A DNA stretch of 64,000 bases from Tritrichomonas musculus (Eukaryota; Parabasalia; Tritrichomonadida; Tritrichomonadidae), in contig JAPFFF010000005.1 of assembly GCA_039105265.1 (NCBI GenBank), forward strand, positions 186,001 through 250,000, given 5' to 3'. Position 1 is the first letter of the stretch. Each line of letters begins with the position of its first letter. Positions 9,529 through 19,140 of this stretch are shown piece after piece. The notes under the pieces were generated by a model. That model saw only the letters and a program-made list of their open reading frames with translations. It searched no databases and was not told the origin of the DNA. A program made the translations under genes and the position numbers.

Positions 9529-10977
9529 ATGTCTTTGGATATAGGTGAAGGAACAAAGCCATTATTTAATAAATACAGTGAAAACACTGATGAGGATGAT
9601 GAGCAAACAGATGAATCAAAATCATCTCATGATGAAGAAGAAAAATCTAATTCTGATATTTCCAATCAGGAGTCAGATAATGAAGATAAAAGTGACGAGA
9701 ACAGTCAATCAAATTCGGAAAGTGATAATATAAAAGAAATTGATCACAGCGAAAATGATGAAGACAATAGTGAAAATAACAGTGACAATACAGAACAAAG
9801 TGAACCTGAAAGTGAAAATGATCAAGAAAGAGATAGTGAAGATAGCGAAAGCAATGAAAGTGAGCAAAAATCAATACATGAGCCTTCAGATCAATCATCA
9901 TCACATCATCGTCGAGTTCGTTCACATCATCATAGTAAACCACAATCAGATGGCCAATCAAACAAATCGTCATCACTTTACCATGGTTCTTTACAGAAAG
10001 AAGCCACATCACGATATTCAGCGACATCCAACCTAAGCAAATGCCAGGATATTCATGATTTGGCAATGCATTTTAAGCCACTTCCAACACATAGCGTTCA
10101 ACTCCTAGAAGATTTACTATCAACTTTATTAGAAGAAAGGAAACAAAAAGCTCTAAGCGGAGATTTTGAAGGAAGTGTTACAATTCTTCGAGTTATAGAC
10201 CATACAAAAGAGTATCTCAACATTGCCGAGAAGCGTGAGTTTCAAAGGCAGCAAAAATATCAAGTGAGCATGCAAGATAACGAAGTAAAAGAACGCATTG
10301 CAAAATTTGATCAAGAAACGCAAAAACAAGAAAAACAGCTTAAAAATAATCTCGCAAAAGCCAGAGAAAAATTAATTAGTGATTTACAAAGAGAAGCTCG
10401 GCAGCAAGAAGAATATTGGCAATCAGAATCACATATGCGTCTTTACAATCGCCCTTCACACAAATTACGCACCCTTCGTCATCAAGCTAATCAGATGGTA
10501 GCATGTGGACGCTTCAAAGATGCAGAAGAAGTAATGAAGGTTGCAAATAAACTCCAACAAGAAGAATCAAAGCAAGGCGCTTATCAAATGCAAAAAGATT
10601 ACGAAAATGCAACAAAACTTTTCGATCAAAAAGTTAAAGATGAACTTCATACTTTTGATACTGACGCAGTTAACCAAATTGAGACATTAAGAGCACGTAG
10701 AGCTTCAATGAGAACAGTATTCCAAAACCAAGTTAGAAAGGTTGAGCAACGCTCTGAACTTGTAAAAGATGTAGATCGATGCTGGAATGCTAATATGAGG
10801 ACTATCGTTGAACAGAAAATGTCGCGAAAAGGACAACATCCAGATGTTATGCCTCGAACAACCCGGGCTTTAGGAAGAAGTTTGAGGGAAAAGCAAGATA
10901 ACGTAATATTATCTTTACCAAAGCTAAATCCTATGAGACCGATGGGAAGACCTATTCCTGCTCCAGATTATTTATGA
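9529..10977 (+). CDS. Acidic/coiled-coil protein, 482 aa, trichomonad-type
   Basis: Residues 1-125 are highly acidic and Ser/Asn-rich. A basic His/Ser stretch follows, then from about 165 a helical region, HDLAMHFKPLPTHSVQLLEDLLSTLLEERKQKALSGDFEGSVTI, leads into long coiled coils (about 205-430) ending in a basic Pro-rich tail. No catalytic motif is seen. It resembles a family of coiled-coil proteins that I believe is expanded in trichomonads; this is recall of family style rather than a search result. It is divergent from the Q/N-rich gene. Function is unknown; a cytoskeletal role is possible. Confidence 0.75.
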   Translation: MSLDIGEGTKPLFNKYSENTDEDDEQTDESKSSHDEEEKSNSDISNQESDNEDKSDENSQSNSESDNIKEIDHSENDEDNSENNSDNTEQSEPESENDQERDSEDSESNESEQKSIHEPSDQSSSHHRRVRSHHHSKPQSDGQSNKSSSLYHGSLQKEATSRYSATSNLSKCQDIHDLAMHFKPLPTHSVQLLEDLLSTLLEERKQKALSGDFEGSVTILRVIDHTKEYLNIAEKREFQRQQKYQVSMQDNEVKERIAKFDQETQKQEKQLKNNLAKAREKLISDLQREARQQEEYWQSESHMRLYNRPSHKLRTLRHQANQMVACGRFKDAEEVMKVANKLQQEESKQGAYQMQKDYENATKLFDQKVKDELHTFDTDAVNQIETLRARRASMRTVFQNQVRKVEQRSELVKDVDRCWNANMRTIVEQKMSRKGQHPDVMPRTTRALGRSLREKQDNVILSLPKLNPMRPMGRPIPAPDYL

Positions 10978-11301
10978 TTTTTATTAATATCATGTTTGTT
11001 TTATTATGGATCTAATTTTTTTTTTTTTTTTTCTATGCATTCTTTTATAAATCTAAAATTCTAATTTATGAATGATTATTATATGTTTATTTTGATTACA
11101 ACCCCAATTCTAATGCAATTGATACTTTATACAAACGAGTAAATGAAGATCTTCATACGCTTTTCTTGAAGATAAAAATGTCTCTTTTATATATATATAT
11201 ATATATATAACAGTAGTTTTTATACACTTTGCTTAAAACCTATTTTCATTTTTGCATCTTTGATTCTCAAAAACTCGTTTTAATTTTTTAATTGAAAAAG
11301 T
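10978..11301. other. Intergenic spacer with TA microsatellite
   Basis: Contains a T-tract near 11020, a 14-bp palindrome ATGAAGATCTTCAT (11143-11156) and an uninterrupted TA microsatellite (11189-11209). No gene is seen. Confidence 0.5.
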
Positions 11302-11307
11302 TCATTT
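11302..11307 (+). promoter_or_regulatory. Initiator of the 324-aa gene
   Basis: TCATTT, 7 nt upstream of the ATG, matches the trichomonad initiator. TTGAAAAAGT directly upstream is the reverse orientation of the recurrent AACTTTTTCA/GAA motif. Confidence 0.5.
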
Positions 11308-11313
11308 ATTTAA

Positions 11314-12288
11314 ATGAAGAAAAAGATTAAAAAGCCAAAAGGTATGTTTTCAATGAACGATGTTTTTAATGAAGAACATAAATATGATTGCCGCGAAGTT
11401 GTTTTTGGTGGCTGGGAAGCCGCTACAATGAAAAGTCGAAATCAAGGTTTTGGATGGCATTTATTTACTCTACCAAAGACTGAACCAAATGTTAATCAAC
11501 CTATTCCAATTGATTATAAAAAGCCATATCATCCAACAATAGTTGATTACAAAAATTACCAGCTCTCAGATACATCTTCTTTAAACGATGATGATTCATT
11601 CACATATTCTGTACTAATGACTTGCCCAAAAGTAAGTTTTGGATCTTATTCTAAAAGAGCAGAATCAGTCACAACTCCAAGGTCTACAAGCCGATATTCA
11701 AATCTTCCAAATAATTGCTTATATGACTTTTCAAATGATCTTGTTAATAATGAAATTAGTAATAGAAATAGCAGCATGAATATTAAAAAAAGGCCAAAAA
11801 CATCAAACGAAAGACAAAGAAAGCAAAGTCCAACAGAAATTTTAACATCAAATTATGTATCAAAAAGTTTTAATTTTAATTCAAATTTAAATTTAACAAA
11901 AAGACCAGAAAATTTCAACAGAACAATTTCAAAATCGAGCAGAAGTACGATAGAGAATGATCTAAAATTGCAAACAACAGGAAAATCCGAATTAACAAAT
12001 AAAAGTGATGGTCATAATAATAATTCGAAATTTCATACATGCTCTTTGAATCAAATGGTAAGAATGCCTCCAAAACATCAAATGGTTCAGAGACTCAAAG
12101 GTGACAATCCTAATCGCTTTCCATTTCGCATGTCAGTGTCTGTTTTAAATGAATATGCTAAAGAACAGCAAGAAAAAGAAAACAAAAAGAAACCAAAAAG
12201 TAAGGTAAGCAAAAGGAAAAAAGCTAACTCGTCAGTATTATCTTTAACCCCAAGGAGTCAATCAACTGTTTCAAATGTTTCTGACTAA
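11314..12288 (+). CDS. Unrecognised basic protein, 324 aa
   Basis: The N-terminus is lysine-rich (KKKIKKPKG), followed by a distinctive block, CREVVFGGWEAATMKSRNQG, that may be a conserved core. Residues 100-324 are Ser/Asn/Lys-rich and probably disordered, with a basic bipartite-like stretch near the end (KKKPKSKVSKRKKA) that could be a nuclear signal. No family is recognised. The start is supported by an initiator 7 nt upstream. Confidence 0.65.
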   Translation: MKKKIKKPKGMFSMNDVFNEEHKYDCREVVFGGWEAATMKSRNQGFGWHLFTLPKTEPNVNQPIPIDYKKPYHPTIVDYKNYQLSDTSSLNDDDSFTYSVLMTCPKVSFGSYSKRAESVTTPRSTSRYSNLPNNCLYDFSNDLVNNEISNRNSSMNIKKRPKTSNERQRKQSPTEILTSNYVSKSFNFNSNLNLTKRPENFNRTISKSSRSTIENDLKLQTTGKSELTNKSDGHNNNSKFHTCSLNQMVRMPPKHQMVQRLKGDNPNRFPFRMSVSVLNEYAKEQQEKENKKKPKSKVSKRKKANSSVLSLTPRSQSTVSNVSD

Positions 12289-12597
12289 TCATTATATTTT
12301 TTGTATTTAATAAAAATGAAGCGGATTATAAAAACCTTTATTTTTATATTTAAAAATATATTCTCTTGATATGCGTTTTTAATTAAAATAAACCTTTATG
12401 TCTTCCTATCGAACGCAATCTTCGAGAGAATGATCAATATTGAAAAATATCAAGCCTATAAAGCATTTTTAAGCATTTTTTGGCATATTAAAAATATATT
12501 TTTAATATTAATAATAATTTAAAAATGGACATTTGAGAATAAGTTCGAATATTTCCTTTATATAAACATAGAACTATATAATTAGATATTATTTGTC
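12289..12597. other. Spacer between convergent genes
   Basis: Short direct and inverted AT repeats occur (AAGCATTTTTAAGCATTTTTT near 12460; TAAAAATATATTTTTA near 12490). No gene is seen. Confidence 0.4.
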
Positions 12598-13017
12598 TTA
12601 ATAAACTTTACCTTTCATTTTAATCTGCGTTTTTGTAGTAAGAGTGTTTGCTATTGGGCAAAGTGATTCAATAACAATATTTGAAATATTGGAAACATCA
12701 CTTTTTATATCAGAAGGTGATTCAATTTCATTTTTTATATTAATTTCTCCCATTTTTTCTGATACAACAGTTTTCATCTTATTTAATTTTTTACCATGCT
12801 GCTCAACTAAGTAATTTACCTGATCTGCAGCAGAAGCTCCAAGTGCAATAAGTGCATAATCAAGCCCTCCTATATGGAATGTTTTGTCTGATTCGTTTCC
12901 AATTAGCAGTGTTTTATTATTTGTTATGCCAAGCCAATCTTTGTTTGGTAATTGTCGAATAGATACAACATCCACGCGATTCATTGGAGGAATATTTTTC
13001 TGCAAGCTAGAAAACAT
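12598..13017 (-). CDS. Small unrecognised protein, 139 aa (possibly Alba-like)
   Basis: The first 80 residues look globular: NRVDVVSIRQLPNK, TLLIGNESDK and HIGGLDYALIALGASAADQV. The hydrophobic helix with ALIALGASA is reminiscent of the Alba/Rpp20 family of small nucleic-acid-binding proteins, but the match is by eye and weak. The C-terminal third is Ser/Ile-rich. A TCATTT initiator lies on the minus strand at 13037-13042, about 20 nt above the ATG. The gene is divergent from the cytochrome b5 gene with an 86-bp shared upstream region. Confidence 0.6.
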   Translation of the reverse strand: MFSSLQKNIPPMNRVDVVSIRQLPNKDWLGITNNKTLLIGNESDKTFHIGGLDYALIALGASAADQVNYLVEQHGKKLNKMKTVVSEKMGEINIKNEIESPSDIKSDVSNISNIVIESLCPIANTLTTKTQIKMKGKVY

Positions 13018-13103
13018 GATAATTAAAAAACTTAAAAAATGAAAAATAAACCATTTAAAAAGTTTAAATATGTTAGTTTAGAAAATCTCGCTTTATTTGA
13101 TGC

Positions 13104-13394
13104 ATGACTGATTTTCAAAGAAAATTGTTCGAAAAGTTTGTTCAACTGCCTTGGCGAGGAGATATTACAAAAGAAGAATTATCAAAGCACAATAAGAAAG
13201 AAGATTGCTGGTGTGCTTTTCAAGGATATGTTTATGATTTAACTGGTTATTTAGATTACCACCCTGGAGGTGTTTTTTCAATCATGGAATATGCAGGTGA
13301 TGATATGACAAAAGGGTATATGCAATGGCATCGTTATATTCCTCCAGACATTTTTGAAAAGCTCAAAATCGGCAAACTTATAATTGATGAATAA
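13104..13394 (+). CDS. Soluble cytochrome b5-like haem protein
   Basis: 96 aa, one cytochrome b5 domain and nothing else. The haem-binding HPGG motif lies near residues 53-56, preceded by CWCAFQGYVYDLTGYLDYHPGG, and the second axial His is in the MQWHRY block near 76. There is no membrane anchor or signal peptide, so it is predicted to be cytosolic. It would carry single electrons to partner oxidoreductases; the partner is not evident from the neighbours. The upstream region is shared with a divergent small gene. No clear TCAYTW initiator is seen. Confidence 0.9.
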   Translation: MTDFQRKLFEKFVQLPWRGDITKEELSKHNKKEDCWCAFQGYVYDLTGYLDYHPGGVFSIMEYAGDDMTKGYMQWHRYIPPDIFEKLKIGKLIIDE

Positions 13395-13564
13395 TATTAA
13401 AAGATTTATATTATTAATCAGTTTTTTGTTTATTCTTTTATTACATAAGAAACGGAGGTATTTATGTTTAAATTTAAAAGAAATCAACTTTTCAAAAAGT
13501 TATTAAAAATTTCAATATTATTACTCGATTCAAAAATAATCGTTAGAAATAAAAATTTATATTA

Positions 13565-15340
13565 ATGTCATCAAATGGTTCTGATTCAAGTTCAGAAGTA
13601 GATCCAAATTCACAAAATGATCCATGGACAAAGTTTACGAATATTGTCCATCCAATGACAATAGATGAGATTAAAGAGAGATACAAAGATATAGGTATTT
13701 TAAGTCAAAATAGAAACGCTACTGTCAGACTTTATATTCATATCAAGACTGGCGAGCGTGTTGTTATGAAAATATTAAACAAATCGTCTTTAACAGATCC
13801 AAAGAAAAGACATTTATTATATCAAGAAATTACAACTCTTCAAGCTTTAGGTAATCATAAACATGTAAGCGAATTGTACGAGGTTATTGATTCAGGTGAT
13901 CGTATTTGGATTGTTATTGAATACGCAGCAGGTGGCGAATTGTTTTATTTTGCAAAAGCTAAAGCTCCTTTTTCAGAAAATGACGCTCGCGATATATTTC
14001 GTCCCATCGTTCGAGTCGTTGCTTATATGCATTCTAAAAACCTTGTTCATCGTGATTTAAAACTTGAAAATGTTCTTTTAGATTCAACTGGTCGGCTTCT
14101 TCTAGCTGATTTTGGATTTTCAAGAAGATATGAACCTGAAGACAAAAATGATCTTGTTAATTCATTTTGTGGAACACCGCAATACGAACCTCCAGAAATC
14201 ATTAAAGGGATTCCCTATAATCCTATTTACGTTGATTCTTGGAGCCTTGGAGTTATACTTTTTGTCCTTCTTTTAAATTCTTTTCCATTCAAAGGAAATT
14301 CTATTCCAGAATTATTTGAGTCAATCGAAAAAGCACAAGTCGAACTTCCATCAATTCTATCGCCTTCTGCTAAAAATTTACTCAATCACTTAATTACTCC
14401 TAAACCAGAAGATAGATATACGCCTCAACAAATTTTGGAAGATCAGTGGTTTAACAAAAATCGAATTCCGCATCCACCAAAACCTGATTATAGCGCAAAA
14501 ATACACGCTCGAGTTCTTCATGATCTAGGATTAAAAGCCGATCTTACCGTTGACGAATTATTTACTTTAGATGAAGACGATTTAGTCTCTTACAAGATTA
14601 TACACAGGAAATATCAAATAGGAGCTATTCCTCTTCAGATAGAAAATCCAAATTTACCAAAACTAAATGTATCCAACTCAACCAATTTCGACTTATATCA
14701 TCCTATTTCCAACAAAACTCGTCGTGTTAAAGCTGACAATTCCAAACAAAAGTTTCCATTAGGAATGGACTCAGCAAATGCTCGGATAAGATTTCCAAAT
14801 GTTCATCCATATCTACAAGTTGTTCCTATAAAAGAAAGCGTCGCCAAAGCAAAGAGCCGAAACAGTAAAACAAGACGAATTAGTAAAACCAAAAATTCGG
14901 CTGATGTTTCTGTGAATCATTTCAATTTTACCAAAGTTCGCTTTAGACCTGCTACTTCAACCGCAACAGACTCGTGCAGTAATTATAAAATCAGGAAACT
15001 TCAAACTATGAGGCTTAAAATGGTTGGAAAAGAAACAGAAGTTCCGAGAATGAATTGCCAATATAAAACATTTGATAAACCTGATATTATTTGGAAAAAG
15101 TTGCTTGATTTTCTTGAGAAAGAAGCAAATATATCAATTATTACTGAACAGGATTTTGGAATGTACCTATTAATTACAGAACCTCGAGAGTTATATTTTA
15201 CATTGAATCTTGGATGTTTTGAACCAGGAATTGGAATTTATGGCGTCTCTTTATATAAAATTAGAGGAGAAGAAAGTGATTTCAGAGATTTTGAAAGAAA
15301 GTTCAATGCACATTTCGATTTCTTGAAAGAAGAAGGTTAA
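13565..15340 (+). CDS. CAMK/AMPK-related Ser/Thr protein kinase with KA1-like tail
   Basis: 591 aa. The kinase domain spans about 38-297, with the catalytic Lys in VVMKIL near 67, HRDLKLEN near 161, DFGFS near 181, the activation segment FCGTPQYEPPE, and DSWSLGVILFVLL. After it, SAKIHARVLHDLGLKADLTVDELFTLDEDDL resembles the UBA-like segment of AMPK/MARK kinases. The last 95 residues end in FTLNLGCFEPGIGIYGVSLYKIRGEESDFRDFERKFNAHFDFL in KA1 style, a membrane or autoinhibitory module. The glycine-rich loop is weak (LSQNRNATV), as seen in some divergent kinases. The family is sure; substrates are unknown. TTCAAAAAGTTA, the recurrent motif in reverse, occurs at 13491-13502. Confidence 0.85.
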   Translation: MSSNGSDSSSEVDPNSQNDPWTKFTNIVHPMTIDEIKERYKDIGILSQNRNATVRLYIHIKTGERVVMKILNKSSLTDPKKRHLLYQEITTLQALGNHKHVSELYEVIDSGDRIWIVIEYAAGGELFYFAKAKAPFSENDARDIFRPIVRVVAYMHSKNLVHRDLKLENVLLDSTGRLLLADFGFSRRYEPEDKNDLVNSFCGTPQYEPPEIIKGIPYNPIYVDSWSLGVILFVLLLNSFPFKGNSIPELFESIEKAQVELPSILSPSAKNLLNHLITPKPEDRYTPQQILEDQWFNKNRIPHPPKPDYSAKIHARVLHDLGLKADLTVDELFTLDEDDLVSYKIIHRKYQIGAIPLQIENPNLPKLNVSNSTNFDLYHPISNKTRRVKADNSKQKFPLGMDSANARIRFPNVHPYLQVVPIKESVAKAKSRNSKTRRISKTKNSADVSVNHFNFTKVRFRPATSTATDSCSNYKIRKLQTMRLKMVGKETEVPRMNCQYKTFDKPDIIWKKLLDFLEKEANISIITEQDFGMYLLITEPRELYFTLNLGCFEPGIGIYGVSLYKIRGEESDFRDFERKFNAHFDFLKEEG

Positions 15341-15650
15341 TGTTTTTTTTTTTTTTTAATGTTTGAATTTTTTAGATTTATTAAAAAAAAATTAAAAGAA
15401 AATTTCATTGTTTTGTTTTTGATGCAATTTAGTTGGAGAGAAATAAGAAGCCAATAATTATATATTCATTTTAATCAGTTGCACGATTCTTAATAAATCT
15501 AACAATAATAAAAAGAAAAAGAAATGGAAATGGCATAAATATCCTTTTTAGTTTCAATTTATTAAAAAAAAAAAAAAATCATTGTCATTTGGATTTTATG
15601 TTTGTAATTCAATCTTAATATATCTAATAATTTTCTTAATCATATTCGAT
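15341..15650. other. Spacer between convergent genes
   Basis: Has poly-T and poly-A tracts near 15345 and 15565. No gene or structured element is recognised. Confidence 0.4.
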
Positions 15651-18131
15651 TTAAGATTTCAATTTTTGTGAGAGTTGGAATAATTCGCTTTCTGAAAGAT
15701 CAACAGGTGGAATATTCTGTATTCTCTTAAGTAAATCTTCATGTAAATAGAAAACCATATCCTTTCCCCATGGAACCATAATATCATTCAAAACTGCAGC
15801 ATAGCTTCTGAATTTCTGGAAGTTAATAACAGGATCTGGTACACCAGGTAATGATTTTGTGGAAGTATTACCATCGGAAATGTAAACGAGAGAAGTAAGG
15901 AAGGGACCGATATATGGAACAACAACTTCTGGAGGTAAAGCTTCTAATTTTTCACGGTAATTTGCAAATCTACCAGATGGTGTAGTAAGAAGAGAATATT
16001 TCTTGTAAATAGCCATAATTTCTGGATTAATTCCAGCCCATGTTGATGCGAGATGAGTGATTGCTGGATTGCAAAGAGCGCCATAAATTTCAAAGACAAA
16101 TTGATAATTGACAACTTCAGCAGCGGCATCCATAATTTGGATCCATTGCTCAATAAGAAGGATACGTTCATCAACGCTGTCAGTCTTAATAATTGAATAA
16201 ACAATCCATTGTGATATGAAGTTAAAGTGTTCCATAAATTTCATGATATGTGGTGCTTTGTTCCATTTATCAGTTGATGTCCAACCGCATCCAATGAATT
16301 CATATGCTGGAATCTCGCGGAGAATACTGAGTTCAATGAATGTGAAATGTTCTGCAATGACTAAAGGTGAAGCTGAAAATGGAATTCGTGTTTCTTTTGC
16401 ATTGAACGGAACATTGATGTTGTAAATAATATTGATTTTCATATGTTGAAGGCCATCATAAATGCCTGATGTACCGGCAAGATTAATCAATGGTGATAAT
16501 GTAGCTCTAGAGCTTGCTTCTGTAAAGTCATTAGGGAACCATTTACGCCATATTTCAATAAGTCCTTTGAGACGTTCTTCACGCTCTGAAACAAACTCTG
16601 TTGTATTGAAGAATGAAACAAGAGATTGAATAAAGAATGTCATATCGAAGTTTTTCTGTGTATGGATGAAAACGAGAAGGCCTGTATAATAATTTTCATC
16701 TGTGTTACCTGGATGGAAAACAAGTTTTTCAAGAAGATCTAAAGAAGCAGCGACGACAGTGTACGGTGCCTCATCTGAAAGAAGAAGACGGCCATCCTGA
16801 ATAGAAGTAAGAGGTTGAACAAAGTGAGACTGCTGGGCAGTTTCTTGATCAGCAACTTTCTTCTTTAATTCGTCGATGCTTTTACGAAGTGATGCAGCTT
16901 CTTGGATTTGAGAACGGTAGTGACGTCGTGTTTCTTCATAACGCTTATCTGCGGCACTTGGACCACTATTAACACCTAAAACTTGCAATTCGATATCAAG
17001 CGATTTGGCACGGTTTTCGAGAGTATTTTGCTGTTCTCTAAGAGTTTTAAGTTGTTGATCAATATCTTTTGGTAGTGGTTTGAATGATTTAAGAAGGTTT
17101 GATTTCTTTTCTTCAAGATCCTTTCTCTTAACTTGCTTCTCTTTAATTGAATTTGAAAGTTGAGAATTCATGTTTTGAAGGCTCTTTAATTCTTCGATCC
17201 TAGATGCATTTTGATGTTTGATAAACTCAATAGATTTATAGCTTTGATCAAAACTTTCTTGAGTTTTTTGGCCAACTGAGTTAAGAAAATCAATTCTATC
17301 GTTCAAATGACGAAGCGTTCTTCTTCCAGTCCACCAAAGAGAGAACTGTTCGATGGATCTGATTAAATCATTTTGTCTAAAGGCCAATTTTTGCGAAATT
17401 TGAGCATTCTGAGTTGGGGCTGATTGCATTGCTGATGATCTTTGCTTTGTAAGCAAATCAAATTGAGCTTTTAATGAAGTTAACTGAGACTGTAAATCTG
17501 CTGATAAACTCTGAGCATTCGTTGTTTTCCTTTCAATTGTTCTTCCATCAGAAAGATATAATGTTTTGGCACCATCAAGCTCTTGGCGGAGGTTATGTGA
17601 TAAGTTATCTTTATCTTGCTTTCTTTGATTCATAAGGTCATCTTGAAGTCTGTTTTGACGTCGTAAATCAACAATAACTTGTTGGAGTCTTTCTTTTTTC
17701 TTTTCATGATCTGCTATTTTAGCTTTAGCTTCAGCATTACGTTTTTCAATAAGTTCAAGTTGACGATTAAGAATTGAAATATCAGTAGAGATGATTTGGG
17801 GCTGATCAGCGTTTAAAATTGATGGAAAACGATTGTAAATTGATAAAATCTTTTTCTCGAAACGGCGTCTCCTTTCTAGTTGTTCAGCTCGTCTGTTTGC
17901 TATTTCTTGAATTTCAGTGATGTTAGGTATTTTTGTCTTAAGTTGCTCTCTTTGTTCTCTCAGAGCTTTTTCATTTGCATCTTGTTGATCACTAAGGCTG
18001 TTTGCTTCAACTCTGAGAGCTTCTGTCATTTGGCGAATTTCATCAGGCGTTTTGGATTCAAAATCAATAGCTGGTTGATCTGATTGAGGCTTAGGTTGAG
18101 AGCCAACACCTAGATTCAAGTTAACATTCAT
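15651..18131 (-). CDS. RasGEF-domain protein with long N-terminal coiled coil
   Basis: 826 aa. Residues 30-440 are almost continuous coiled coil. A RasGEF N-terminal (REM) region follows from about 453, including FHPGNTDENYYTGLLVFIHTQ. The catalytic Cdc25-homology domain runs from about 585: VIAEHFTFIELSILREIPAYEFIGCGW, then the helical hairpin region and PYIGPFLTSLVYISDGN (the PFLG-type block). It would promote GDP release from a Ras-like GTPase. Trichomonads use coiled-coil RasGEFs of this general form, but the specific partner is not deducible. The ATG is preceded by TCAAAA, not a good initiator. Confidence 0.85.
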   Translation of the reverse strand: MNVNLNLGVGSQPKPQSDQPAIDFESKTPDEIRQMTEALRVEANSLSDQQDANEKALREQREQLKTKIPNITEIQEIANRRAEQLERRRRFEKKILSIYNRFPSILNADQPQIISTDISILNRQLELIEKRNAEAKAKIADHEKKKERLQQVIVDLRRQNRLQDDLMNQRKQDKDNLSHNLRQELDGAKTLYLSDGRTIERKTTNAQSLSADLQSQLTSLKAQFDLLTKQRSSAMQSAPTQNAQISQKLAFRQNDLIRSIEQFSLWWTGRRTLRHLNDRIDFLNSVGQKTQESFDQSYKSIEFIKHQNASRIEELKSLQNMNSQLSNSIKEKQVKRKDLEEKKSNLLKSFKPLPKDIDQQLKTLREQQNTLENRAKSLDIELQVLGVNSGPSAADKRYEETRRHYRSQIQEAASLRKSIDELKKKVADQETAQQSHFVQPLTSIQDGRLLLSDEAPYTVVAASLDLLEKLVFHPGNTDENYYTGLLVFIHTQKNFDMTFFIQSLVSFFNTTEFVSEREERLKGLIEIWRKWFPNDFTEASSRATLSPLINLAGTSGIYDGLQHMKINIIYNINVPFNAKETRIPFSASPLVIAEHFTFIELSILREIPAYEFIGCGWTSTDKWNKAPHIMKFMEHFNFISQWIVYSIIKTDSVDERILLIEQWIQIMDAAAEVVNYQFVFEIYGALCNPAITHLASTWAGINPEIMAIYKKYSLLTTPSGRFANYREKLEALPPEVVVPYIGPFLTSLVYISDGNTSTKSLPGVPDPVINFQKFRSYAAVLNDIMVPWGKDMVFYLHEDLLKRIQNIPPVDLSESELFQLSQKLKS

Positions 18132-19140
18132 TTTTGAAAAAAATAAATAAAAAAAAAAAAAAAAAATTCAAAAAATAAATTTATAAAAATGGATAAGTTT
18201 TAAATAGCGGAAGTATATTAGTATAATAGATCAAATAAGTAAATCGTCAGTAAACAAAAATTGTATCGTCTTTATAAATTGAGCAAAAAATGAAATAGAA
18301 ATATTCAATTCTTTCTATTGCTCTGACTTTATAAGAGAGCATTGAAAAAGAATAAGTAATAACTCATTGAAAAATTTAATTTGCATTCAAAAAGTGATTT
18401 TAAAAAGTTTATAAAAAATGAAATTATAATTTATAAGAAAAAGCAATGGAAATGACCTGTGTTACAAAACCTATGTATATAGCAATAGAAAAACTTAAGT
18501 AATTTTTAATTTAAAATCATTTTAACAATTGTTTAAAAAATTGAATCTTTTCATCACTTACATCCTTATTAGGAAAATCTACTTCTTCCTTTTTAGAGCA
18601 ATTTATGAACCACAGAATTACATTTTTCGAAAAATTATAAATTTTTATGATATTATTTATATTTCAAATCAAAAAGAAAAAAAATTCTTTTGATTTATAA
18701 AGTTACTCTTTAAATGAAAGCATCATATTCAAAAACTATGATTTGTGAAATGTTTCTATTGCATTTGATTTTATGATTTATCTTTTGTCATAAACTTTAT
18801 TATTTCAAAAAGATAATTCAAAATATTTTGACGGTTCAATTCTTATTCCTCAAAAAATTTGTGAATTATTTTTTCCCTAAGATTGGATTAACATATATAC
18901 ACACATACTCTTCGAAAAGCATGATTTGGTAACAAATATAAATTTTAGAAGTCATTCAAAATTTGAAAATTTTATAAAAATTATTTTTTTAAAATTTGAG
19001 AAAAAAGATAAATTAAACTTTCAATCAAATATAGAAATAAGAAGATAAAGAATGTGACTAATATTTAACTTTTACTTTAAAATAAAATAAGCCGAAAACA
19101 AATAATAAATTTATAACGAGCAATATTCAAAATAATAAGT
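18132..19140. other. 1-kb AT-rich intergenic spacer
   Basis: Lies upstream of the RasGEF gene and downstream of the 1494-aa gene (both minus strand). Contains A-runs near 18150 and a variant ATTCAAAAAGTGATTTT near 18385. No ORF, RNA gene or terminal repeat is recognised. Confidence 0.45.
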